Positions 1 to 6,987 of a DNA stretch of 16,544 nucleotides are shown one piece after another. The notes beneath the pieces are model-generated. The model was not told where the DNA came from, ran no database searches, and was given only the letters and a program-made list of their open reading frames with translations. The first letter of the stretch is position 1; every line of letters begins with the position of its first letter. The position numbers were made by a program, and so were the translations under genes. Source of the stretch: DASVDK01 sp036562265 [NCBI: Thermodesulfobacteriota bacterium] (GTDB taxonomy: Bacteria; DASVDK01); NCBI GenBank assembly GCA_036562265.1, contig DATCKS010000282.1, forward strand, positions 1 through 16,544, read 5' to 3'.

Positions 1-1614
1 GTAGTGGTTGGCCGTGAGCGGCCCGACCATCGGCTGGACCCGGGCGAGCAGCTCGCGGGCGATCCCCTCGCGGGAGTTGGGCAGGACGCGCGCCGCCGCA
101 TCGAGCCAGGCGTCGAGCGCCGCCGCGAGCGGCGACGGGCCCCCGCCGCCCGCCCCCCCGTCGAACGCGTTCCCCCCGAGGTCGAGGCCGACGTCGTCGA
201 GGGGAGCCGGGGCCGGCGCCGCGCGGCCCTCGAGCACGTCGAGCTCCCGCTTGAGCTCCCCGGCATCGAACGCCGCCGTTGCGCCGAAGCCGCGCAGCTG
301 CTCCTCGAGCGCCGCCACCTCGGCGGTCAGGCGCTCGCGCTCGGCCTCGAGCGCGGCGAAGTTCTTCTGCTGCGTGATCGCCTCCCGGCGCTCGGCGACG
401 GCCGCGCGGCGCTCCTTGAGGGCGCGGTACTCCTCCACCCGCTCGAGGACGCCGCTCGGCCCCGCGACGCCCAGCGTCTCCTGCGCGGTGCGTACCGCCT
501 TGGTCTCGATCTCGAAGCGCTTCTCGATCGCCTGGATCCGATCGTCGAGGCCGGCCAGGGCGTCGACGGCGGCCTTGCGCCGGCCGGCGGCCTGGATGTC
601 CCGGACGGCGCCGTAGACGGCCGTGCCGAGACCGAGGAGGGCGAGGACCGCCAGGCCCGGCAGGAAGACCCCGCCCACGAGCCCGAGCACGGTGACGCCG
701 CCCCCCGCGAGAACGAGCGGGTCCTTCTGGACCGGCGTGACCGGGGCGTTGGCCGCGAGTTCGAGCGCCTCGCGCTCGGCCTCCACGGCCGCGAGGTCGG
801 CCTCGCGCCGGTCGGCCAGCGTCTTGAAGCCGCGCGCCCGCGCCTCGAGCTGGTCGGGGTCGACGCCGAGCGCCTCGAACTCGCCGATCGCCCGATCGAG
901 TTCCGCCGCCATCTGGTCGAGCTTGCGGATGTCGCCGAACTCGGCCTCGATCTCGAAGAGCCTGGCCTTGACGCCGTCGAGCTTGAACTCGACCTGCCCC
1001 ATCTCCTCGATGCGGGCCAGCTCGGCCTTGAGCTCCGCGATGCGCGCCTCCTTGGCCGCGCCGGCGAGCGGCGCCGCGGGGGGGGCGGCGGCAGCCACGC
1101 GTACCGTCCCGAGGCCGTCACCGCTCGAGGCGGCCCCCCGGCCGGCAGCCCCACCCAGGAGCCCTCGCCGGTCGGCCGCCGACGGCATGCCGACCCGGTC
1201 GAGGCAGAAGAGCGTCTCGAAGGCGCGGCGGCCCGGCAGCCCGGCCGACTCGAAGAGCCAGCGGCGGACCGCCTCGGCGTCGCGCCCGATCGCCTGGTAC
1301 TTGCCGGAGTCGGGGTCGAGAACGCCCAGCGAGGCGGCGCCGTCGTCGAGGTCGCGAACGAGGCGGTAGGTCCGGTCCTCGTGCACGAAGATGAGGCCGG
1401 TGCGGGCCTGGCCGCGCGGCGCCCCTTCCGGGGCGAGCGAGCCCGCGCGCCCCTCGAGCCACTCCGGTTCGAGCGTGGCGAGGAGGGCGAGCAGGCAGGT
1501 GGTCTTGCCGCTCCCGTTCGGCCCCGACAGGAGGTTGTACCCCTCCTGGAAGGTGAGCTTGCGCCCCCCTTCGAAGCGGCGAAGACCGCGCAGCGCGAAC
1601 TCGGTGATGCGCAC
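1..1614 (-). CDS. SMC/YhaN-like coiled-coil ATPase with central membrane segment (3' end outside window)
   Basis: This partial gene encodes 538 residues with no stop and leaves the window at position 1. The N-terminus is an ABC/SMC-type ATPase half: a first strand (RITEFALRGLRRF), then Walker A GPNGSGKT at residues 31-38. A Gly/Ala-rich linker (about 155-178) leads into a long coiled coil (about 178-296) rich in Glu, Leu, Ala and Arg. A hydrophobic stretch at about 300-336 could form one long or two short membrane helices. A second coiled coil (about 338-470) follows, and a Leu-rich segment reaches the window edge just before the expected ABC signature and Walker B. This architecture resembles YhaN-type/RecN-SbcC-like ATPases, some of which carry membrane segments inside the coil. 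The GTG start at 1614 lies 23 bp after the rplS stop and directly precedes the first conserved strand, so the gene is probably cotranscribed with rplS. Its function is unknown; DNA repair or chromosome organisation is an inference. Confidence 0.8.
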   Translation of the reverse strand, partial: MRITEFALRGLRRFEGGRKLTFQEGYNLLSGPNGSGKTTCLLALLATLEPEWLEGRAGSLAPEGAPRGQARTGLIFVHEDRTYRLVRDLDDGAASLGVLDPDSGKYQAIGRDAEAVRRWLFESAGLPGRRAFETLFCLDRVGMPSAADRRGLLGGAAGRGAASSGDGLGTVRVAAAAPPAAPLAGAAKEARIAELKAELARIEEMGQVEFKLDGVKARLFEIEAEFGDIRKLDQMAAELDRAIGEFEALGVDPDQLEARARGFKTLADRREADLAAVEAEREALELAANAPVTPVQKDPLVLAGGGVTVLGLVGGVFLPGLAVLALLGLGTAVYGAVRDIQAAGRRKAAVDALAGLDDRIQAIEKRFEIETKAVRTAQETLGVAGPSGVLERVEEYRALKERRAAVAERREAITQQKNFAALEAERERLTAEVAALEEQLRGFGATAAFDAGELKRELDVLEGRAAPAPAPLDDVGLDLGGNAFDGGAGGGGPSPLAAALDAWLDAAARVLPNSREGIARELLARVQPMVGPLTANHY

Positions 1615-1637
1615 GCGCCCTGCCAGGACGGCGGCGC

Positions 1638-2003
1638 CTAGCTCGCCGCCGTCTCCTCCGCTGCGCGCTTCTCCTTGATCCGCGCCGCCTTGCCGGCGAG
1701 GGCGCGCAGGTAGTAGAGCTTCGAGCGCCGGACGCGGCCCTCCTGCACCCGCTCGATCTTCTCGATCCACGGGGTGTGCAGGAGGAACGTCCGCTCGACC
1801 CCGACGCCGTACGAGATCTTGCGCACGCGGAACGAGGAGCGGATCCCGGCGTTCTTCCGGGCGATCACGACGCCCTCGAAGACCTGCACGCGGTCCTTCT
1901 CGCCCTCGCGGATCTTCACGTGGACGCGGACGGTGTCGCCCACCCGGAACTCCGGGATGTCCTGCCGCATCCGCCCCTTCTCGAGACGGTCGATGACGTT
2001 CAT
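1638..2003 (-). CDS. rplS: Large ribosomal subunit protein bL19
   Basis: The product is 121 aa, the usual L19 length. L19 sits at the interface of the 30S and 50S subunits and helps form an intersubunit bridge. Recognisable family features are the N-terminal segment with [16 protein letters not shown] (residues 19-34), [23 protein letters not shown] (42-64, basic RNA-binding surface), and the C-terminal signature RRSKLYYLR (92-100). The basic tail is typical. The ATG overlaps the trmD stop by 4 nt (ATGA), which suggests translational coupling, and GAGGGAGA lies 9-16 nt upstream. It is the last ribosome-related gene of the operon; an ATPase gene follows after 23 bp. Confidence 0.97.
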   Translation of the reverse strand: MNVIDRLEKGRMRQDIPEFRVGDTVRVHVKIREGEKDRVQVFEGVVIARKNAGIRSSFRVRKISYGVGVERTFLLHTPWIEKIERVQEGRVRRSKLYYLRALAGKAARIKEKRAAEETAAS

Positions 2004-2770
2004 GGCCTCTGGTCTCCCTCGTCAGCTTCGGGCGCGCCCCCGGCTTCCCGCTCGGCCGCCAGGGCCGCGAGGAACGCGCGATCCTCGTCGCTCAGCTCCG
2101 CCCGGGCGAGCAGGTCGGGGCGCCGCTCGGCCGTGAGCCTGAGCGCCTCGCGCCGCCGCCACCGGGCGATCTCCGCGTGGTGCCCGGACAGGAGCACCTC
2201 GGGCACCGAAAGCCCCCGGAACTCGCGGGGGCGAGTGTACTGCGGGTACTCGAGCAACCCGCCCGCGAAGCTCTCCTCCACCGCCGAGGCCGGCGCCCCG
2301 AGCGCGCCCGGCAGGAGTCGAACCACCGCGTCGATCACCACCATGGCCGGCAGTTCGCCGCCCGTCAGGACGTAGTCGCCGATCGAGATCTCCTCGTCGA
2401 CGAACCGCCGGACGCGCGCGTCGATCCCTTCGTACCGGCCGCAGATCAGGACGAGCCGCGGCTCCCTCGCGAGCCGCCGGGCGTCCGCCTGCTCGAACCG
2501 CACGCCGGCGGGCGACATGAGGAGCGTCCGGGCCGGTCCCTCGCCCTTGAGCGCCTCGATCGCCGCCACGACCGGCTCGACCTTCATGACCATCCCCGCG
2601 CCGCCGCCGTAGGGCGTGTCGTCGGTCACCCTGTGCCGATCGGTCGCCCAGTCGCGCAGGTTGTGCACCCTGAGGTCGACGAGCCCGCGCTCCCGCGCCA
2701 GCCCCACGATCGAGTGGTCGAGCGGCCCCCGGAACATCTCGGGGAAGAGCGTCAGGACGTCGATGCGAAT
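2000..2770 (-). CDS. trmD: tRNA (guanine-37-N1)-methyltransferase TrmD, probable ATT start
   Basis: TrmD methylates N1 of G37 in tRNAs using S-adenosylmethionine and so prevents +1 frameshifting. It is a SPOUT-family enzyme with a trefoil knot. Seen here: [17 protein letters not shown] (residues 50-66), the knot segment ICGRYEGID (109-117) and [16 protein letters not shown] (128-143), and [10 protein letters not shown] and [13 protein letters not shown] in the C-terminal domain. The first ATG (2737) would cut off the first beta strand. The sequence before it reads [10 protein letters not shown] in frame, matching the universal TrmD N-terminus, and the expected initiator position is ATT (2768-2770), 8 nt after GGGAAGGGGG. 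From there the protein is 256 aa, against 255 in E. coli. The residue aligned with the catalytic Asp169 of E. coli is Glu (166). The stop overlaps the rplS start by 4 nt, and rimM ends 26 bp upstream. Confidence 0.95.
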   Translation of the reverse strand: MRIDVLTLFPEMFRGPLDHSIVGLARERGLVDLRVHNLRDWATDRHRVTDDTPYGGGAGMVMKVEPVVAAIEALKGEGPARTLLMSPAGVRFEQADARRLAREPRLVLICGRYEGIDARVRRFVDEEISIGDYVLTGGELPAMVVIDAVVRLLPGALGAPASAVEESFAGGLLEYPQYTRPREFRGLSVPEVLLSGHHAEIARWRRREALRLTAERRPDLLARAELSDEDRAFLAALAAEREAGGAPEADEGDQRP

Positions 2771-2785
2771 ACGGTCCGCCCCCTT
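2768..2785 (-). promoter_or_regulatory. trmD ribosome binding site and ATT initiation codon
   Basis: Read on the minus strand, GGGAAGGGGG is followed by 8 nt and then ATT (2770-2768). No ATG, GTG or TTG occurs in this frame between the rimM stop and the internal ATG at 2737. The purine tract decides the start because it is correctly spaced for the ATT and 40 nt away from the ATG. Confidence 0.6.
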
Positions 2786-2796
2786 CCCGCCGGGCC

Positions 2797-3465
2797 CTAC
2801 GACTCGAAGAGCCCCTCGATCGGCCGGATCACGATCCGGCCCGCCGCCGGGTCGATGGCGACGACCACCTCGTCCACCGCCGGCACGAGGTGCTCGCGGT
2901 CGCCGTCGCGCAGGACGTAGACGTCGTGCGTAGGCCCGCTCAGGATCTCCGTCACCCGTCCGACCGGCTCGCCCTCCTCGGTGACCGCCTCGAGACCGAC
3001 CACCTCGAACCAGTAGTACTCCCCTTCGGGGAGCTTCGGCAGGTCCTCGGCCGCGATCAGCACCCGGGCCCCCACGAGCGGCTCGGCGTCGTTGGCGCTC
3101 GCCACCCCCTCGAACCGCACGAGGAGCGCCCCCTTGTGCCGCCGGACGCCGACGACTTTCGCCTCGCGCGCCCCCCCGCGCCCCTCGAGCAGGAGGCGGA
3201 CGCCGGGCCGTACGGCCTCGCTGTCGGGGTTGTCGGGGCGCAGCTTCAGATCGCCGCGGAGCCCGTGTATCCCGACGAGACGCCCGAGCCGGACCCGCCG
3301 GGTCTCGGACCGGTCGGGCGGCGGCTCGCCGCGACTCGCCCGGTCCGCCGGCGGCGCGGCCGGCGGGACGCCGCCTACGCCGCGCCGGCCAGCTTCTTGA
3401 GCACGCCGGCCTTCTTCAGGTACCGGCCGACGGTCTCGGTCGGCTGGGCGCCCTTCTTGAGCCAC
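2797..3465 (-). CDS. rimM: Ribosome maturation factor RimM, start overlapping rpsP
   Basis: RimM binds S19 and helps the 3' domain of 16S rRNA mature in the 30S subunit. The core starts with [17 protein letters not shown] (about residue 58 onward), the conserved N-terminal beta-barrel segment. It continues through the [15 protein letters not shown] and [15 protein letters not shown] segments, and the PRC-barrel domain contains [25 protein letters not shown]. It ends with the usual [10 protein letters not shown]. The core is about 165 aa, the normal family length. However, no ATG, GTG, TTG, CTG or ATN codon lies in frame between the rpsP stop and the core. The only in-frame start is GTG at 3465, 91 nt inside rpsP, with AAGGTG 5 nt upstream. 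That gives an Arg/Pro-rich extension of about 57 residues. Either the overlap is real or the start is non-standard. trmD follows after 26 bp. Confidence 0.9.
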   Translation of the reverse strand: MAQEGRPADRDRRPVPEEGRRAQEAGRRGVGGVPPAAPPADRASRGEPPPDRSETRRVRLGRLVGIHGLRGDLKLRPDNPDSEAVRPGVRLLLEGRGGAREAKVVGVRRHKGALLVRFEGVASANDAEPLVGARVLIAAEDLPKLPEGEYYWFEVVGLEAVTEEGEPVGRVTEILSGPTHDVYVLRDGDREHLVPAVDEVVVAIDPAAGRIVIRPIEGLFES

Positions 3466-3635
3466 TCGATCACCTTCGCCTCGTCGACCCGGAAGGCCGG
3501 GGGCGACTGCACGGGATCGTAGGTGCCGACCTGCTCGATGAACCGGCCGTCGCGCGGATTGACGCTGTCGCTGACCACGACGCGGTAGTAGGGACGCTTG
3601 CGCGCACCCCAGCGCGCGAGCCTGATCTTGACCAT
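3375..3635 (-). CDS. rpsP: Small ribosomal subunit protein bS16
   Basis: The 86-aa product has the standard S16 N-terminus ([20 protein letters not shown]), followed by [19 protein letters not shown] and a helical [20 protein letters not shown] tail. S16 binds helices of the 5' and central domains of 16S rRNA and is important for 30S assembly. The ATG is preceded by a strong AAAGGAGT seven nt upstream. The gene starts 19 bp after the ffh stop and is followed directly by rimM. A KH-domain (khpA) gene, which sits between rpsP and rimM in many bacteria, is absent. The 3' third of rpsP probably also carries the beginning of the rimM reading frame in another phase. Confidence 0.97.
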   Translation of the reverse strand: MVKIRLARWGARKRPYYRVVVSDSVNPRDGRFIEQVGTYDPVQSPPAFRVDEAKVIEWLKKGAQPTETVGRYLKKAGVLKKLAGAA

Positions 3636-3654
3636 CCGGGAGACTCCTTTGCCG

Positions 3655-4992
3655 TTACGCGAATGGGAGGCGGCCGCTGCGCCGGAGCGCCTTCATGCCG
3701 CCCCGGCTGAGCCGCATCATCATCTTCCGGGCCTCGAGGTACCGCTTGACGAGCCGGTTCACCTCTTCGACCGTCGTGCCGCTGCCGCGCGCGATCCGCT
3801 TGCGCCGGCTGCCGTTCAGGATGGCGTGGTTGCGCCGCTCCTGGGGCGTCATCGAGTTGATGATGGCCTCGACCCGGACGAGTTCCCGCTCGTCCACGCG
3901 GATCCCCTGCCCCTTGAGCCTGTCGAAGCCGGGGATCATGCCGAGGAGCGACTCGATGGGGCCCATCTTCCTCACCTGCTGGAGCTGTTCCCTGAAGTCC
4001 TCCAGCGTGAACTGGTTCTTGCGGAGCTTGCGCTCGAGCTCGCGCGCCTGCTCGGCTTCGACCGCCTGCTGGGCCTTCTCGATGAGCGTGAGGACGTCGC
4101 CCATCCCGAGGATCCGCGACGCCATCCGCTCCGGGTGGAAGACCTCGAGCGCGTCGACCTTCTCGCCGACGCCGACGAGCTTGAGCGGCCGCCCCGTGAC
4201 CGCCCGGACCGACAGGGCCGCGCCGCCGCGCGCGTCGCCGTCGAGCTTGGTCATCACGACGCCGTCGAAGCCGAGCCCCTCGTTGAACGCCTTGGCCACC
4301 GTGACGGCGTCCTGCCCCGTCATGGCGTCCACCACGAGGAGCACCTCGCGCGGCTGGATGGCGGCCTTGAGGTCGCGCAGCTCCTGCATGAGCCGCTCGT
4401 CGACGTGGAGGCGTCCCGCCGTGTCGAGGAGCAGCGTGTCGCAGGCCGCCGCGTCGGCCGCCCTGAGCGCCTGCCGGGCCGCCTCGACCGGGTTCGCCGA
4501 CGGGTCGGTGTCGAAGCACGGGACGTCGACCTGCCGGGCGAGCGTCTTGAGCTGCTCGATGGCGGCGGGCCGGTAGACGTCCACCGACGCGAGGTAGGGA
4601 CGGCGCCCCTGCTTCTCCCGAAGGAACCTGGCGAGCTTCGCCGCCGTCGTCGTCTTGCCCGAGCCCTGCAGCCCGACCAGCATCACCGGCACCGGCGGCT
4701 TGCCGGCGAGCGCGAGACCCGACGCCTGGCCGCCCAGGAGCTCGACCATCTCGTCGTGGACGATCTTGATGACCTGCTGGGCCGGCGTGAGGCTCTCGAG
4801 CACGTCGCGGCCGGTGGCCTTCTCGGTGACGCGGGCGATGAAGTCCTTCACCACCCGGAAGTTCACGTCGGCCTCGAGGAGGGCCATCCGGACGTCGCGC
4901 AGCGCGACCTGCACGTCCTCCGGGGTGAGCGCCCCGCGGCTGCGGAGCCGCTTGAAGGCGGCGGAGAGCTTCTCGGTCAACGAATCGAACAT
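3655..4992 (-). CDS. ffh: Signal recognition particle GTPase Ffh (SRP54)
   Basis: Ffh binds 4.5S/SRP RNA and signal sequences of nascent membrane proteins and docks with FtsY. All domains are present in 445 aa. The N-domain four-helix bundle spans about 1-90. The G domain has GLQGSGKT (107-114), the [11 protein letters not shown] insertion region (138-148), DTAGR (190-194) and [10 protein letters not shown] (248-257). The M domain spans about 320-440, with Met-rich hydrophobic helices and the SRP-RNA-binding segment with [20 protein letters not shown] near the C-terminus. The ATG at 4992 is preceded by GAGG and begins the usual [10 protein letters not shown]. It is the first gene of the ffh-rpsP-rimM-trmD-rplS operon, with a 94-nt leader carrying a GC-rich hairpin. 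Confidence 0.98.
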   Translation of the reverse strand: MFDSLTEKLSAAFKRLRSRGALTPEDVQVALRDVRMALLEADVNFRVVKDFIARVTEKATGRDVLESLTPAQQVIKIVHDEMVELLGGQASGLALAGKPPVPVMLVGLQGSGKTTTAAKLARFLREKQGRRPYLASVDVYRPAAIEQLKTLARQVDVPCFDTDPSANPVEAARQALRAADAAACDTLLLDTAGRLHVDERLMQELRDLKAAIQPREVLLVVDAMTGQDAVTVAKAFNEGLGFDGVVMTKLDGDARGGAALSVRAVTGRPLKLVGVGEKVDALEVFHPERMASRILGMGDVLTLIEKAQQAVEAEQARELERKLRKNQFTLEDFREQLQQVRKMGPIESLLGMIPGFDRLKGQGIRVDERELVRVEAIINSMTPQERRNHAILNGSRRKRIARGSGTTVEEVNRLVKRYLEARKMMMRLSRGGMKALRRSGRLPFA

Positions 4993-5041
4993 GGGTCCTC
5001 GAGGCTCGCTCGGTCAGGCGACGCCCGGTCGACTCCCGGGC

Positions 5042-5058
5042 CGGCGCCGAAGGCGCCG
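5042..5058 (-). repeat. GC-rich perfect hairpin in the ffh leader
   Basis: CGGCGCC-TTC-GGCGCCG (minus strand) forms a 7-bp all-GC stem with a 3-nt loop. It lies between the ffh promoter and the ffh ATG, about 50 nt before the start. No T-run follows, so it is not a classical terminator. A leader stability element or attenuation element is possible. Confidence 0.55.
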
Positions 5059-5092
5059 TTCGGCACGCGGTCTCGTGCGGCGAAACCTGGCG

Positions 5093-5122
5093 ATCTTACC
5101 GGGGTTACGCGAGATGTGTCAA
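5093..5122 (-). promoter_or_regulatory. Sigma70-type promoter of the ffh operon
   Basis: On the minus strand a perfect -35 TTGACA (5122-5117) is followed after 18 bp by TAAGAT (5098-5093), four of six matches to the -10 consensus. Transcription would start near 5086, giving a leader of about 94 nt before ffh. It sits in the gap between the HD-GYP regulator gene and ffh, the position expected for an operon promoter. Confidence 0.7.
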
Positions 5123-5201
5123 GGCGACGGCCCTTGCGGGAAGCAAAGACCGGGTCGGCCCCGGCCGGGCCACCACGTCTCGGGGAAGGAACCTCTTAAC
5201 T

Positions 5202-5239
5202 AGGGGCGGCGGCCCGGCGGACGACCGGCCCCGGCCCCT
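5202..5239 (-). terminator. Possible stem-loop terminator of the rlpA/HD-GYP transcript
   Basis: AGGGGC (5202-5207) and GCCCCT (5234-5239) can pair, and the 26-nt interior contains further CCGG complementarity. It starts about 10 nt after the stop of the HD-GYP gene and precedes the ffh promoter. There is no downstream T-run, so termination by this element is uncertain. Confidence 0.3.
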
Positions 5240-5249
5240 CGTGTGACGG

Positions 5250-6233
5250 CTAGATGTCCCCCCGATCCACCAGCTCGAGGAACACGGCCAGGAGCTCCTC
5301 GTCCCACTGACCGCTCTTCCGCTCGCGGCGCATGAGGGCGGCCGCGTCCTCGCGCGGCATCGCCTTGCGGTAGGCTCGCGTGCTGGTCATGGCGTCCCAG
5401 CTGTCGCAGATGGCGATGATGCGCGCCCCCACCGGGATGTCGCGGCCCGCGAGGCTGTCCGGGTGGCCGCAGCCGTCGAAGCGCTCGTGGTGGTGGCGGA
5501 TCATGGGGGTGATGGCGGCCGCCGCGCGCAGCGGCGTGCAGATGCGCGCGCCGATCACGGAGTGCGACCGGACGATGGCGTACTCCACGTCGGTCAGGGG
5601 GCCCGGCTTGTCGAGGATGGCGTCGGCCATCCCGATCTTGCCGATGTCGTGCAGGAGCCCGGCGTAGCGGAGGTTGAGCCGGTCGGCCTGGCTGAAGTCG
5701 AGCGCGCGGGCGAGCCGCACCGCGTAGTGCGCGACGCGCTCCGAGTGGCCGCGCGTGTACACGTGCTTGGCCTCGACGGCGGCGGCGAGGGAGAAGATGA
5801 CGCTTTCCTGGGTGTCCTTCGCGTCGAAGCGCGCCTTGAGCTTCAGGAGCGAGCGGACCTTCGAGACGAGTTCCCCCCGGTGATACGGCTTCGAGAGGAA
5901 GCCGTCGGCGCCGGCGTCGGTCGCGCGGATCCGGTCCTCCGGATCCGACATGGCCGTCACGAGGACGATGGGAACCCAGGACGCCTCCTCGAGCGCCTTG
6001 AGCTGCTCGGTCACCTGGTACCCGTTGAGCCGCGGCATCATCACGTCCATGACGATGAGATCGGGCTCTTCGGCCACGAACTTCTCGATCGCCTCGACGC
6101 CGTCGCGGGCGCGGACGACCACGTAGCCTTCGGGTTTCAGGTACTGCTCGAGGATCTCGAGGTTGAACGGATGGTCGTCGACGATGAGGATCTTTTGCGG
6201 CCTGGGGGCCTCGAGCCTGGCCACGATGCTCAT
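5250..6233 (-). CDS. Response regulator with HD-GYP domain (RpfG-like, c-di-GMP phosphodiesterase family)
   Basis: The 327-aa product has a receiver domain at about 12-130: acidic pair D19-D20, phospho-acceptor D63 in LIVMDVMMPRLNGYQ, T93 and K115 in SKPY. An HD-GYP domain follows from about 140. HD-GYP proteins hydrolyse cyclic di-GMP, so phosphorylation by a histidine kinase would set c-di-GMP levels. Metal-ligand positions are kept: H163, H195-D196 (HDIGKIG), H224, H248-H249 and D277. The GYP motif is altered: HHERFDGCGHPDSLAG instead of the usual HHERxDGSGYPxGLxG, so Tyr is His, Ser is Cys and Gly is Ser. The ATG at 6233 begins MSIVARLEAP before the receiver; an overlapping ATG at 6243 is out of frame. 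It lies 29 bp after rlpA on the same strand. No kinase gene is nearby. Activity is likely but not certain. Confidence 0.92.
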   Translation of the reverse strand: MSIVARLEAPRPQKILIVDDHPFNLEILEQYLKPEGYVVVRARDGVEAIEKFVAEEPDLIVMDVMMPRLNGYQVTEQLKALEEASWVPIVLVTAMSDPEDRIRATDAGADGFLSKPYHRGELVSKVRSLLKLKARFDAKDTQESVIFSLAAAVEAKHVYTRGHSERVAHYAVRLARALDFSQADRLNLRYAGLLHDIGKIGMADAILDKPGPLTDVEYAIVRSHSVIGARICTPLRAAAAITPMIRHHHERFDGCGHPDSLAGRDIPVGARIIAICDSWDAMTSTRAYRKAMPREDAAALMRRERKSGQWDEELLAVFLELVDRGDI

Positions 6234-6262
6234 GGGCCCCCATGATAACAAGGGCTTGCGCG

Positions 6263-6877
6263 TCAGTCTATTCTCTCGACGCGTACGCGTGCAGTGCCCG
6301 CCTGGACAATGCCCAACCGCGCCGCGGCGGCGCGGGAGAGGTCGATGACCCGACCGCGGACGAAGGGTCCCCGGTCGTTGATGCGGACGACGACCGTCCG
6401 GCCGGTGGCGAGATCGGTAACGCGCACCCGAGTCCCGAAGGGGTAGGTTCGATGGGCGGCGGTCATCGCGTTCATGTCGAAGATCTCGCCGCTCGCGGTG
6501 CGGCGGCCGTGGTGGGCGGCGCCGTACCAGGACGCGATCCCCACCTCGGCCCGCGTGCCGGCAGCCCCAGGGCGGGACGGCGCCGACGCGCACCCGGCCG
6601 CGAGGGCGGCGATCAGCGTGGCGGCGGCGAGCGCGGCCGCCCGGGCGAGTCGCCTCCCGGCGGCGACGTGCGCCGGCGCACGCCGGAGAGCCCCTGCGCC
6701 GCCGGCCCGAGGAGGAGCCGCCGCGGCCCCCTGCCGCCCGGGCGCGCGATCCGGACGACGACCAGGAGCAGCGCTGCCAGGACGAGCAGGCCCACGACCA
6801 GGCGCCGGGCGCGCCCGTGCGGCATCGCCCCGACTCCGACCGGCAACCACCCGCATGCTCGGCGAGACTCGCACCAC
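6263..6877 (-). CDS. rlpA: RlpA-like lipoprotein (double-psi beta-barrel), N-terminus uncertain
   Basis: RlpA proteins are outer-membrane lipoproteins; some are lytic transglycosylases for denuded glycan strands at the septum. The C-terminal 95 residues are a clear RlpA barrel: [23 protein letters not shown], then [40 protein letters not shown] and AAAARLGI. No SPOR domain follows. A lipoprotein signal ([22 protein letters not shown], written here as its key parts: RR, Ala/Leu core, lipobox LAAGC) has its Cys at 6592-6590. No ATG, GTG or TTG lies in this frame shortly before that signal. The best in-frame start is GTG 6877, behind GAGGGAGG, but it adds about 70 Arg/Pro/Ala-rich residues that do not look coded. 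One extra base near the GGG at 6656-6658 would join the frame to GTG 6681 and give a normal 31-residue signal. The HD-GYP gene follows after 29 bp. Confidence 0.8.
   Translation of the reverse strand: MVRVSPSMRVVAGRSRGDAARARPAPGRGPARPGSAAPGRRPDRAPGRQGAAAAPPRAGGAGALRRAPAHVAAGRRLARAAALAAATLIAALAAGCASAPSRPGAAGTRAEVGIASWYGAAHHGRRTASGEIFDMNAMTAAHRTYPFGTRVRVTDLATGRTVVVRINDRGPFVRGRVIDLSRAAAARLGIVQAGTARVRVERID
6613..6825 (-). CDS. Small membrane protein, or the true N-terminal frame of rlpA
   Basis: An ATG at 6825 opens a 70-residue frame beginning [20 protein letters not shown], with one hydrophobic helix at about 8-25 between basic flanks, and then an Arg/Pro/Gly-rich tail. Almost all third codon positions are G or C, as in real genes here. 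It overlaps the 5' part of the rlpA frame in another phase and ends inside the lipoprotein signal region. GGAG lies about 8 nt upstream of the ATG. It may be a separate small protein translated ahead of rlpA. Alternatively it may be part of rlpA if one base is missing in this sequence. I do not recognise the family. Confidence 0.35.
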   Translation of the reverse strand: MPHGRARRLVVGLLVLAALLLVVVRIARPGGRGPRRLLLGPAAQGLSGVRRRTSPPGGDSPGRPRSPPPR

Positions 6878-6945
6878 GATCCCCTCCCTCTTCCGCACGC
6901 CGGCCGGACGCGCCGCGCGTGGGCGCCCCCGCCGGGCGGCCCGCA

Positions 6946-6974
6946 TTGCCACCCCGCGGGCGTTGCCCTATCCT
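6946..6974 (+). promoter_or_regulatory. Probable promoter of the holB-metG-tatD-hpt cluster
   Basis: TTGCCA (6946-6951), 17 bp, then TATCCT (6969-6974): five and four of six consensus matches. Transcription would start near 6981, only about 7 nt before the holB ATG. That would leave the AAGGGA (6975-6980) outside or at the very edge of the mRNA. Confidence 0.4.
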
Positions 6975-6987
6975 AAGGGACTCCGGT

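Noticed and set aside
5100-5170. Possible SRP (4.5S) RNA next to ffh, prompted by a GGGAAGC-containing stretch
   Set aside because: The symmetric loop with GGAA tetraloop and its paired AGCA strand are not present, and the stretch overlaps the ffh promoter.
6234-6593. N-terminal extension of the HD-GYP regulator to 6593
   Set aside because: It would overlap the RlpA barrel in another phase and has no domain; ATG 6233 starts right before the receiver domain.
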